Shown here piece by piece: positions 1-7,614 of a stretch of DNA of 7,614 nucleotides (position 1 is its first letter; every line of letters starts with the position of its first letter). The stretch is taken from contig CABSFC010000117.1 in NCBI GenBank assembly GCA_902476875.1, positions 1 through 7,614 of the forward strand, given 5' to 3'. This DNA comes from an uncultured Oscillibacter sp. Lineage in GTDB: Bacteria > Bacillota > Clostridia > Oscillospirales > Oscillospiraceae. The notes beneath the pieces were generated by a model. That model was not told the origin of the DNA. It saw nothing but the letters and a program-made list of their open reading frames with translations, and searched no databases. The position numbers and the translations under genes are program-made.

Positions 1-348
1 CGGGTCCGCCGGGTCGAAGGGTTCCAGCTCCACGCCGCACTCGGACAAACGGGCCGTCTCTTCCAGCGCGTCAGGCGTCAACTTCTCATACTTTCCAACC
101 AAAAAGGTCCTTACCTTTACACCCGACAGAAACAAAAGTCGCGCGGCGGCGATACCGTCCCCGCCGTTGTTGCCCGCGCCGCAGAATGCCGCCACACGGC
201 ACTTTCCCGGCCTGTCCGGCAGCAGGTCCAGCGCCGCCTGGGCCACGCCCTCCGCCGCCCGCTCCATCAGGTCGATGGAGGGGATGTGCCGCTCCTCAAT
301 GGCCTGCCGGTCCAGTTCCTTCATCTGCGATGCCGTCGCCAGTTTCAT
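1..348 (-). CDS. nnrE: NAD(P)H-hydrate epimerase, N-terminal part (cut by window edge)
   Basis: Reading the minus strand from the ATG at 348 gives 116 uninterrupted codons running off the window at base 1. The protein starts MKLATASQMKELDRQAIEE. It carries GAGNNGGDG at residues 57-65, the glycine/asparagine signature of the YjeF N-terminal domain, after the typical helix with IPSIDLMERA (residues 22-31). Members of this family epimerise the R and S forms of damaged, hydrated NAD(P)H so that a dehydratase can restore the cofactor. In many bacteria the same polypeptide continues into an ADP-dependent dehydratase (NnrD); the window ends too early to tell whether this one is fused. The start is supported by GGGAGG eight bases upstream and by a promoter further up. 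It is divergent from the XRE regulator, with no sign of shared control. Family assignment is secure. Confidence 0.9.
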   Translation of the reverse strand, partial: MKLATASQMKELDRQAIEERHIPSIDLMERAAEGVAQAALDLLPDRPGKCRVAAFCGAGNNGGDGIAAARLLFLSGVKVRTFLVGKYEKLTPDALEETARLSECGVELEPFDPADP

Positions 349-377
349 CGTCCGCGCCTCCCGTGCCGTTTTTCTTT

Positions 378-406
378 ATTATAAAGGGAACGCCGCCGCA
401 ATGCAA
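378..406 (-). promoter_or_regulatory. Promoter of nnrE
   Basis: On the minus strand, a perfect TATAAT -10 box (378-383) lies 17 bases from TTGCAT (401-406), a partial match to the -35 consensus. It sits about 30 bases upstream of the nnrE start. The same TTGCAT hexamer at the same 17-base spacing occurs in the T-box promoter further right. Confidence 0.7.
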
Positions 407-444
407 TCTGAATTTCCCAGCCGCCAGGTCTGCGCCGCATGCCC

Positions 445-472
445 TTTAAATTCCTCAAATTTATGGTATAAT
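445..472 (+). promoter_or_regulatory. Promoter of the XRE/membrane regulator (extended -10)
   Basis: TATAAT at 467-472 is preceded by TG at 464-465, giving an extended -10 (TGnTATAAT). TTTAAA at 445-450, 16 bases upstream, is a moderate -35. Transcription would start near 479, leaving a leader of roughly 105 bases before the gene at 586. I see no convincing riboswitch in that leader. Confidence 0.7.
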
Positions 473-585
473 CAGGCCGCGCAACCGAAAATTTACACCC
501 GTTTCTCCAAACGCAACACGAAATCGCTGGCGTTGCGCCCCGTGCCCTGGTACGATGATCCCATCAAAGTTGAGGAGGTTTCCCC

Positions 586-1482
586 ATGGCATTTTCCGAA
601 AATCTGCAATTTATCCGCGCCCAGGCGGGCATCACCCAGGAACAGCTGGCGGAGCAGCTGGAGGTCTCCCGCCAGTCCGTCAGCAAGTGGGAGGGCAGCC
701 AGAGCTTTCCCGAGATGGACACCCTGCTGCGCATCTGCGACCTGTATGACGTAAATCTGGACACCCTGCTGCGGGGCAGCGTGGAGGAGAGTCGGGTCAG
801 CGACACCGCCCAATATGACGCGTTCATGAGCCGCTTCTCCCTGCGGATGTCCCTGGCCATCGCCGCCATCATCGCGGGCGTGGGCGCCATGGCCCTGCTG
901 CGGGCCGTTGGTGTGCCGGAGGCCCTGGCGGCGGCGCTGTTCCTCCTGGTCGTCACGCTGTCGGTGGTGGTCATCGTGGCCAGCGGCATCCAGCACGAAA
1001 ACTTCCGCAAGCGCCATCCCGTCATCGCCGACTTTTACACGCAGGAGCAAAAGGACGCGTTCCATGCCAAATTCGTCTGGTACATCGCCGGCGGCGTGGG
1101 AGCCATTCTCTTCGGCGTGGTGCTGCTGGTGCTGCTGGGAACGATGCTGCTGGAGTGGGAGCTCTATGAATCTGTGCTGGGCGGCGCGTTTTTACTGATC
1201 GTCGCCGGGGCGGTGTTCTCCTTCGTCTACGGCGGGATGCAGGAGGAGAAATACAAAATTTGGAAATACAACCGGGACAACACCCCCACCCCGGAGGCCA
1301 GGCGCCGGCTGAACCTCATCGGCGCCAGCTGCGCCGTCATCATGCTGATCGCCACCGCGATCTACGTGGGCGCGGGACTGGCCCGGGGCCTGTGGGACAC
1401 CGCCTGGTGGGTGTTCGCGGTAGGCGGCATTCTGTGCGGCGCGGCAAGCGTTGCGCTGAATCCCTACAAGGGCGACGACTGA
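586..1482 (+). CDS. XRE-family HTH regulator with six predicted membrane segments
   Basis: This 298-aa protein has an N-terminal helix-turn-helix of the XRE/Cro type at residues 5-62. The pattern TQEQLAEQLEVSRQSVSKWE (17-36) followed by a second helix around 46-62 is characteristic and should bind DNA. After a short linker come six hydrophobic stretches at about 86-105, 112-134, 163-188, 196-217, 243-264 and 270-291, so the DNA-binding head is probably tethered to the membrane. Charged loops (136-160, 219-242) separate the pairs. The start is set by AGGAGG at 573-578, seven bases before the ATG. It is monocistronic, with its own promoter and an intrinsic terminator directly after the stop. 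Similar HTH-plus-membrane proteins are common in Firmicutes, but I cannot assign a target or signal. The HTH call is firm; the function is unknown. Confidence 0.85.
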   Translation: MAFSENLQFIRAQAGITQEQLAEQLEVSRQSVSKWEGSQSFPEMDTLLRICDLYDVNLDTLLRGSVEESRVSDTAQYDAFMSRFSLRMSLAIAAIIAGVGAMALLRAVGVPEALAAALFLLVVTLSVVVIVASGIQHENFRKRHPVIADFYTQEQKDAFHAKFVWYIAGGVGAILFGVVLLVLLGTMLLEWELYESVLGGAFLLIVAGAVFSFVYGGMQEEKYKIWKYNRDNTPTPEARRRLNLIGASCAVIMLIATAIYVGAGLARGLWDTAWWVFAVGGILCGAASVALNPYKGDD

Positions 1483-1488
1483 TCGGTC

Positions 1489-1525
1489 CCCCATCCCGCC
1501 AAATTCCGGCGGGATGGGGATTTTT
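1489..1525 (+). terminator. Intrinsic terminator of the XRE regulator
   Basis: A perfect 12-bp stem (CCCCATCCCGCC at 1489-1500 pairing with 1508-1519) with a 7-base loop is followed by a run of T at 1521-1525. It begins seven bases after the stop codon and ends just before the -35 box of the T-box promoter, so it insulates the phe operon. Confidence 0.92.
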
Positions 1526-1528
1526 CTC

Positions 1529-1557
1529 TTGCATTTCCCGTTTTTCTGTGTTATAAG
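1529..1557 (+). promoter_or_regulatory. Promoter of the T-box/pheST operon
   Basis: TTGCAT (1529-1534) and TATAAG (1552-1557, one mismatch from TATAAT) are separated by exactly 17 bases. Transcription would begin near 1564, just ahead of the base of T-box stem I. Confidence 0.75.
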
Positions 1558-1570
1558 TGTTATTTGATAT

Positions 1571-1799
1571 CAGCGATGAACGGGAAAATAACGAGTCCGC
1601 GCCGCCAAGAGAGGACAGGCCACCGGCTGAGAGCCAGTCCGCGGTTGCTTCGTTTGGTTCGCCCGGGAGCCACCGTGGAGACACGGTCGGACGCCCACCG
1701 TTACAGGGGATTCAAGCGCGTACTCTGAGAGTGCGAATTTGGGTGGTACCGCGGAAGGATTTGCCTTTCGTCCCAACAGTTGGGACGAAGGGCTTTTTT
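1571..1799 (+). ncRNA. T-box riboswitch, tRNA-Phe specific
   Basis: This leader RNA senses the ratio of uncharged to charged tRNA and switches between terminator and antiterminator folds. Stem I is closed by CGGG (1581-1584) pairing with CCCG (1662-1665). AGAGAG at 1608-1613 matches the AG-bulge region, with GGAC/GTCC (1613-1616/1637-1640) pairing below the distal loop. The triplet TTC at 1658-1660, immediately before GCCCGGGAGC, sits in the specifier position and reads phenylalanine. Further hairpins follow: ACCGTG-GAGA-CACGGT at 1672-1687 and a 7-bp stem at 1719-1735 (one G-U pair). The conserved T-box itself (AATTTGGGTGGTACCGCGG) lies at 1736-1754. Its UGGU (1744-1747) can pair with the ACCA end of an uncharged tRNA whose discriminator base is A, as expected for tRNA-Phe. 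The downstream gene being pheS agrees with the specifier. The exact 5' boundary is approximate. Confidence 0.95.
1763..1799 (+). terminator. Regulated terminator of the T-box
   Basis: GCCTTTCGTCCCAA (1763-1776) pairs with 1780-1793 around a 3-base loop, with a single G-U wobble, and six T residues follow at 1794-1799. It is the expected competitor of the antiterminator formed by the T-box sequence and should stop transcription when tRNA-Phe is charged. Confidence 0.93.
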
Positions 1800-1811
1800 A
1801 TTTAGATTTAG

Positions 1812-1880
1812 AAGAGATAAAAGGTCTGGTCTCCGGCGGAGCCGGATGGATGAAAATTCATTCCACAATTCTTATCTCTT
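1812..1880 (+). repeat. Inverted repeat between T-box and pheS
   Basis: AAGAGATAA (1812-1820) is the exact reverse complement of TTATCTCTT (1872-1880). Between the arms sits a smaller perfect hairpin, TCCGGC-GGA-GCCGGA (1832-1846). The stretch from 1800 to 1921 contains no gene. It is much more AT-rich than its surroundings except for that inner hairpin, and it resembles the repeat found between pheS and pheT. It would form a structure in the pheS leader upstream of the ribosome binding site (1907-1913). Function unknown. Confidence 0.6.
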
Positions 1881-1921
1881 ATCTGTCTCGTCATCCACAT
1901 CCAAGTAAAGGAGTAAATCAT

Positions 1922-2947
1922 ATGAAAGAACAACTGGAAGCCATTCGCAAGAGTGCGCTGGAATCCATTGCCGGCACCCGAGGCGCCGCCGACCTGGAGG
2001 CCCTCCGGGTCAAGTACCTTGGCAAAAAGGGCGAGCTGACCGCCGTGCTGAAGCAGATGGGCAGCCTGTCCGCCGAGCTGCGGCCCGTCATGGGCCAGAT
2101 GGCCAACGAGGTCCGCGCCAACGTGGAAAAAGCCATCGAGGAGCAGTCCGCCATCCTGGCTGAGAAGGCCATGGAGGCCAGGCTCAAGCTGGAGACCGTG
2201 GACGTGACCATCCCCGGCAAGCCCGTGGAGATCGGCCACAAGCACCCCATGTACACGGCTCTGGACGACTTCAAACAGATTTTCCTGGACATGGGCTTCG
2301 AGATTTTCGACGGCCCGGAGATCGAGCAGGAGGACTACAACTTCACCAAGCTGAACACCCCCGCCGACCACCCCGCCCGGGAGTGGTCCGACACCTTCTA
2401 TCTGACCGAGGACTCCAGCATCCTGCTGCGGACCCAGACCTCCCCCATGCAAATCCGCGCCATTGAGGAGCACGGCGTCCCCATCCGCATGATCTCCCCC
2501 GGTCGCGTGTACCGCAAGGACGAGGTGGATGCCACCCACTCCCCCATGTTCCATCAGATCGAGGGCCTGGTGGTGGACAAGGGCATCACCATGGCGGACC
2601 TGAAGGGCACCCTGAACGCCGTTGTCCGGGAGATCTACGGCCCCACCACCCAGACCCGCTTCCGCCCCCACCACTTCCCCTTCACCGAGCCCTCCTGTGA
2701 GATGGACATCCAGTGCCACAAGTGCGGCGGCAAGGGCTGCCCCACCTGCAAGGGCGAGGGCTGGATCGAGGTGCTGGGCGCCGGCATGGTGCACCCCAAG
2801 GTGCTGCGCAACTGCGGCGTGAACCCGGATGAATACTCCGGCTACGCCTTTGGCTTCGGCCTGGAGCGCATGGCCATGGGCCAGTTCAAGATCAGCGACC
2901 TGCGGCTGATCTTTGAGAACGACATCCGGTTCCTGGAACAATTTTAA
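1922..2947 (+). CDS. pheS: Phenylalanine--tRNA ligase alpha subunit
   Basis: PheS is the catalytic subunit of the alpha2-beta2 enzyme that attaches phenylalanine to tRNA-Phe in the cytoplasm. The start at 1922 is chosen because AAAGGAG (1907-1913) lies eight bases upstream and MKEQLEAIRKSALE is a typical PheS N-terminus; it gives 341 aa, the usual length. The frame stays open upstream into the T-box, but that part is not coding. Residues 1-90 form the coiled-coil tRNA-binding arm. Class II motif 2 is at about 192-212 (SPGRVYRKDEVDATHSPMFH) and motif 3 at 311-317 (GFGLERM). The insert with cysteines 265, 268, 273 and 276 is a CxxC...CxxC metal-site-like loop; from memory similar loops occur in other Firmicutes PheS proteins and are absent from E. 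coli. The alanine in GYAFGFG occupies the position that limits phenylalanine analogue use in E. coli. Controlled by the upstream Phe T-box and followed by pheT. Confidence 0.97.
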   Translation: MKEQLEAIRKSALESIAGTRGAADLEALRVKYLGKKGELTAVLKQMGSLSAELRPVMGQMANEVRANVEKAIEEQSAILAEKAMEARLKLETVDVTIPGKPVEIGHKHPMYTALDDFKQIFLDMGFEIFDGPEIEQEDYNFTKLNTPADHPAREWSDTFYLTEDSSILLRTQTSPMQIRAIEEHGVPIRMISPGRVYRKDEVDATHSPMFHQIEGLVVDKGITMADLKGTLNAVVREIYGPTTQTRFRPHHFPFTEPSCEMDIQCHKCGGKGCPTCKGEGWIEVLGAGMVHPKVLRNCGVNPDEYSGYAFGFGLERMAMGQFKISDLRLIFENDIRFLEQF

Positions 2948-2951
2948 GTTT

Positions 2952-3024
2952 AGATAGAAGATAGCAGATAGTAGATAAATCGCTCTTGAATATGGGGTAT
3001 TTCCTATCTCAGTATCTCCTATCT
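2952..3024 (+). repeat. AGATAG-type imperfect inverted repeat between pheS and pheT
   Basis: The left arm is three near-copies of AGATAG (2952-2957, 2959-2964, 2966-2971). The right arm carries their complements (CTATCT at 3004-3009, TATCT at 3013-3017, CTATCT at 3019-3024). The arms can pair as 6+5+6 bp with small internal loops around a 32-base loop (2972-3003). The 99-base pheS-pheT gap is strikingly AT-rich and otherwise carries only the pheT ribosome binding site. There is no T run, so it does not look like a terminator. Confidence 0.65.
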
Positions 3025-3046
3025 TTGTAAAAGGAGTTTATGATAG

Positions 3047-5740
<2,694 letters not shown>

Positions 5741-5746
5741 TAATCC

Positions 5747-5782
5747 CCGGAACCCCGCCGCCTTTTGACGGCGGGGTTCCGG
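5747..5782 (+). terminator. Strong hairpin after pheT, weak as an intrinsic terminator
   Basis: CCGGAACCCCGCCG (5747-5760) pairs perfectly over 14 bp with 5769-5782 around the 8-base loop CCTTTTGA. It begins six bases past the pheT stop, the right place for a terminator. What follows (CTTCCAGTAAAA) has no T run on the plus strand, and the minus strand has none either. It may act as a 3'-end stabiliser, or mark a terminator that depends on a protein factor. Confidence 0.6.
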
Positions 5783-5822
5783 CTTCCAGTAAAAATCTTT
5801 CGTAAAATTCCCGACGAAACGC

Positions 5823-5851
5823 TTTACAGTTTTCGAAAAAGCGAGTATACT
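5823..5851 (+). promoter_or_regulatory. Promoter of ireB
   Basis: TTTACA (5823-5828) and TATACT (5846-5851), each one base from consensus, are separated by 17 bases. Transcription would start near 5858, about 44 bases before the ireB ATG. A short inverted repeat (TTTCGT at 5798-5803, ACGAAA at 5814-5819) lies just upstream of the -35. Confidence 0.82.
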
Positions 5852-5901
5852 ATTTTATATTGGCGCGAACCAGCCAACAGAGAAAGAAAGGTGGTGTCTG
5901 T

Positions 5902-6147
5902 ATGGACGATTTTACCCGGAAATTCAGCATTGCGCTGGAAAAGGACGAAGAGATTCACCAGATCCTCTCCGCCGTTTACCATGCGTTGGAGGAAAAGGGG
6001 TATAATCCAATCAACCAGATCGTGGGCTATATTTTGTCCGAGGACCCCACTTATATCACCAACCACAACAACGCCCGGACCCTGATTCGCAAGATCGACC
6101 GGGACGAGCTGCTGCAGGTGCTGGTCCGCAAGTATCTGGACCAGTGA
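5902..6147 (+). CDS. ireB: IreB family regulatory phosphoprotein
   Basis: This 81-aa protein matches the IreB (UPF0297) family throughout. It shows YHALEEKGYNPINQIVGYIL (about 26-45), then DPTYITNHNNARTLIRKIDRD, then LLQVLVRKYL near the C-terminus. In Enterococcus, IreB is phosphorylated by the PASTA-domain Ser/Thr kinase IreK and modulates cell-wall stress and cephalosporin resistance; in other Firmicutes its role is less clear. The start at 5902 is preferred over the in-frame ATG at 5860. AAAGGTGG (5887-5894) lies seven bases upstream of 5902, the family N-terminus begins here, and 5860 falls almost on the predicted transcription start. It has its own promoter and terminator, so it is probably monocistronic. 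In many Firmicutes the neighbour is ruvX, which is not seen here. Confidence 0.93.
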   Translation: MDDFTRKFSIALEKDEEIHQILSAVYHALEEKGYNPINQIVGYILSEDPTYITNHNNARTLIRKIDRDELLQVLVRKYLDQ

Positions 6148-6153
6148 TCGTTT

Positions 6154-6186
6154 CCGTTTGTATCCTTTTGTCACCCGTTTGTATCC
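6154..6186 (+). repeat. Direct repeat CCGTTTGTATCC, two copies
   Basis: The 12-mer CCGTTTGTATCC occurs exactly at 6154-6165 and 6175-6186. The 21-base spacing from start to start equals two DNA helical turns. It lies between the ireB stop and the ireB terminator stem, hence in the transcribed 3' end of ireB. Confidence 0.6.
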
Positions 6187-6188
6187 GG

Positions 6189-6220
6189 AAAACCGCGGAA
6201 AATTTCTGCGGTTTTTTCTT
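6189..6220 (+). terminator. Intrinsic terminator of ireB
   Basis: AAAACCGCGGAA (6189-6200) pairs with 6204-6215 (one G-U pair) around a 3-base loop, with six T residues at 6212-6217 followed by CTT. It lies about 40 bases past the ireB stop and separates ireB from the next promoter. Confidence 0.88.
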
Positions 6221-6281
6221 GTGATTGCAACCTTTTTGGGGAATTGGAAGATTTTCCCTGTCATGAGTTGCGGGGCAAATG

Positions 6282-6310
6282 TTGACAAACCGGAAAAAAT
6301 CTGTTACAAT
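6282..6310 (+). promoter_or_regulatory. Strong promoter of the 100-aa hypothetical gene
   Basis: A perfect TTGACA -35 (6282-6287) is spaced 17 bases from TACAAT (6305-6310), which is preceded by TG at 6302-6303 to form an extended -10. This is the best promoter in the window by eye. Transcription would begin near 6317, leaving a very short leader of about 24 bases. Confidence 0.9.
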
Positions 6311-6323
6311 TTGGTTACAATTT
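6303..6323 (+). repeat. Tandem direct repeat GTTACAATTT over the -10 region
   Basis: GTTACAATTT occurs at 6303-6312 and again at 6314-6323, an 11-base period of about one helical turn. The first copy contains the -10 box; the second supplies another TACAAT (6316-6321) at the predicted start point. It could be an operator, a second start, or a slip duplication. Confidence 0.55.
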
Positions 6324-6340
6324 TTCAAAGGAGTGTTTCC

Positions 6341-6643
6341 ATGGCAGAATCCAAAGCCGCGAAAGCGGAGGGCCTGATCTATAAGGGCCACCCTCTCCGT
6401 CGGGTAGACAACCTGATCTATTACGGAACGATGGCTGAAAAATATATCATCATGATGCAGGTGCTGGACAGCAAGCAGGAGCAAGATCTGAAGCTGGCCA
6501 CCAAGGTGTCCATCCAGCTCCAGCTCACCGACCCCAACCTGAAATCCAGAGACCGCGTGGTCAAAAAAAGCGAAAAGGACAGCCTGTACGCGGCCATGGA
6601 CATCGCCGCCATCTGGCTGAACCGTGCGCTGGCGGGCAAGTGA
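6341..6643 (+). CDS. Conserved-looking hypothetical protein, 100 aa
   Basis: I do not recognise this family. The start at 6341 is firm: AAAGGAG (6327-6333) lies seven bases upstream and a near-consensus promoter just before that. The frame stays open further upstream, but that part spans the ireB terminator and the promoter. The protein is soluble, lysine-rich and charged, with no signal peptide or membrane segment. It opens with a basic tract (KAAKAEG), then KGHPLRRVDNLIYYGTMAEK (about 15-34), which looks like beta strands. A hydrophobic strand IIMMQVLDS follows, then a KLATKVSIQLQL segment, and it ends in a helix (AAMDIAAIWLNRALAG). It may be a small alpha/beta protein. The strong promoter implies high expression. 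The NlpC/P60 gene starts 44 bases after its stop with no terminator or clear promoter between, so the two may be cotranscribed. Function unknown. Confidence 0.85.
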   Translation: MAESKAAKAEGLIYKGHPLRRVDNLIYYGTMAEKYIIMMQVLDSKQEQDLKLATKVSIQLQLTDPNLKSRDRVVKKSEKDSLYAAMDIAAIWLNRALAGK

Positions 6644-6687
6644 GCCCCCTTCCCTGACACAAAAGATGCAAGAAAGGATGTACACCC

Positions 6688-7587
6688 ATGACTCACTTTG
6701 CAGGAAAGGCAGTAAGGAGCTTCCTTCTCTCCGCCGCCACCGTACTGCTGCTTACCGCCTCCGCCATGGCCGCCGAGGGTGATCTGGCGATCGGCGTCGG
6801 CGCCACCACCGGCTCCTCCCTGAGACTGCGGGCGGAAGCTTCCACCTCCGCCTCCATCGTCACCACGATGGACAAGGGCGTGGCCGTCGCCATCCTGGAC
6901 GACTCTATCGACGGCTGGTACCAGATCAACTTCAACGGCAAGATCGGCTATGTCTCCGCCGACTTCATGGCCGTCGACCAGGACAACATCTTCGAGTCCT
7001 ACGGCCGGGTGAACGCCAGCGGCGTCAATGTCCGCTCCGACTCCTCCACTGACGGCGACATCGTCGCCGTACTGGGAATCGGCGATATCGTCACTGTCAG
7101 CGCCTTTGAAGACGGCTGGTACGCCATCACCTGTGAATACGGCACGGAGGGCTATATCCGCAGCGATTTCCTGGATCTGACAACTTCCAGCTCCGGCTCC
7201 TCCGCCGGCGGCGCCGTGGATGTCGCCAAGCAGTATCTGGGCACCCGCTATTCCTACGGCGGCTCTTCCCCCAGCGGCTTTGACTGCTCCGGCTTCACCA
7301 TGTATGTCTATCAACAGATCGGTTACTCTCTGCCCCACTCCGCCACCAGCCAGTGGCAGAGCGGCATCGGCACCAAGGTCTATTCCATCTCCGAGCTGCA
7401 GCCCGGCGATCTGGTGTTCTTCAACGATCCCAGCCGCAACGCCGGAAAGGCCTGCTCCCACGCCGGCATCTACATCGGCAACGGTCAGCACATTCACGCC
7501 TCATCCTCCAATAGCGGCGGCGTCATCATCAGCGACCTGACCAGCGGTTATTACAACCAATATTTTGTGGGCGGTATCCACGTCTGA
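6688..7587 (+). CDS. Secreted SH3b-SH3b-NlpC/P60 peptidoglycan hydrolase
   Basis: This 299-aa protein is exported and probably cleaves cell-wall stem peptides as a cysteine endopeptidase. Residues 1-28 are a signal peptide: positive start (K7, R10), hydrophobic core (12-23), and an AMA-A cleavage site near 28. Two bacterial SH3 domains follow, at about 42-97 and 106-165, each with an RLR/NVRS strand, a DGWY turn and a GYV/GYI strand; these typically bind wall. A serine/glycine linker (about 166-174) leads to an NlpC/P60 domain from about 175 to the end. Its catalytic residues are visible: Cys200 in FDCSGF, His258 in SHAGIYIGNG and His270 in HIHASS, with the 12-residue spacing between histidines seen in E. 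coli Spr. AAAGGA (6673-6678) is nine bases before the ATG. The domain call is firm; the exact bond cut (often gamma-D-Glu to diamino acid) is inferred from the family. Confidence 0.95.
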   Translation: MTHFAGKAVRSFLLSAATVLLLTASAMAAEGDLAIGVGATTGSSLRLRAEASTSASIVTTMDKGVAVAILDDSIDGWYQINFNGKIGYVSADFMAVDQDNIFESYGRVNASGVNVRSDSSTDGDIVAVLGIGDIVTVSAFEDGWYAITCEYGTEGYIRSDFLDLTTSSSGSSAGGAVDVAKQYLGTRYSYGGSSPSGFDCSGFTMYVYQQIGYSLPHSATSQWQSGIGTKVYSISELQPGDLVFFNDPSRNAGKACSHAGIYIGNGQHIHASSSNSGGVIISDLTSGYYNQYFVGGIHV

Positions 7588-7614
7588 GATTGATACATAA
7601 AAGCGGCACGCGAT

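Noticed and set aside
1739..1921. Upstream extension of the pheS frame
   Set aside because: It overlaps the T-box sequence and its terminator. The family N-terminus and a strong RBS both point to 1922.
2714..2749. CxxC...CxxC loop in PheS as a novel zinc finger
   Set aside because: From memory, similar cysteine loops occur in other Firmicutes PheS proteins, so it is probably a lineage feature rather than new.
1808..2941. A 377-codon open frame on the minus strand across pheS
   Set aside because: Same cause as the pheT shadow. pheS is unambiguous, and the antisense product is low-complexity.
5798..5819. Short inverted repeat TTTCGT/ACGAAA upstream of the ireB promoter
   Set aside because: Six-base arms with a 10-base gap are expected by chance in this AT-rich stretch. 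No second copy was seen at another promoter here.
6421..7497. A 358-codon minus-strand frame across the NlpC/P60 gene
   Set aside because: Shadow of a clear plus-strand enzyme with visible catalytic residues. The antisense protein is G/A/D/V-rich without motifs.
7588..7614. Possible terminator after the NlpC/P60 gene
   Set aside because: Only 27 bases remain and no complete hairpin can be seen before the window ends.

Overview
The window is GC-rich, mostly single-strand coding DNA with low-GC intergenic gaps, sigma-A-type promoters and strong AGGAGG-type ribosome binding sites. Together with a T-box leader, IreB (a Firmicutes protein) and a CxxC-containing PheS insert, this points to a GC-rich Clostridia, probably Oscillospiraceae-like (Flavonifractor/Oscillibacter type). 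The taxonomic placement is inference from style and gene content, not from a search.

Layout. (1) At the left edge, on the minus strand, is the N-terminal part of an NAD(P)HX epimerase (nnrE). It is divergent from a plus-strand XRE-type regulator with six membrane segments, and each has its own recognisable promoter in the 349-585 gap. (2) The regulator ends at a textbook intrinsic terminator. (3) Next comes a phenylalanine T-box riboswitch with its own promoter, a TTC specifier, the T-box sequence and a terminator hairpin. It controls pheS and pheT, the two subunits of phenylalanyl-tRNA synthetase. (4) A hairpin without a U-tract closes pheT. (5) A strong promoter then drives a small ireB gene, which ends at its own terminator. 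(6) Another near-consensus promoter drives a 100-aa protein I do not recognise. A secreted SH3b-SH3b-NlpC/P60 peptidoglycan hydrolase follows 44 bases later.

How the genes work together. pheS/pheT charge tRNA-Phe, and the T-box senses uncharged tRNA-Phe to turn them on. IreB is a substrate and partner of the PASTA-domain Ser/Thr kinase that monitors the cell wall. The NlpC/P60 enzyme probably cuts wall peptide stems, so the right third has a loose cell-envelope theme, although a terminator and a new promoter separate ireB from the other two genes. nnrE repairs damaged nicotinamide cofactors.

Most unusual content. PheT is about 897 aa against a usual ~800. The extra ~95 residues form a second, diverged copy of its own tRNA-binding OB-fold, inserted just after the first. 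pheS is also bracketed by two AT-rich inverted repeats built from AGATA-like units, which look foreign against the GC-rich genes. I see no CRISPR array, tRNA, rRNA, insertion sequence or defence system, and most of the window is housekeeping.
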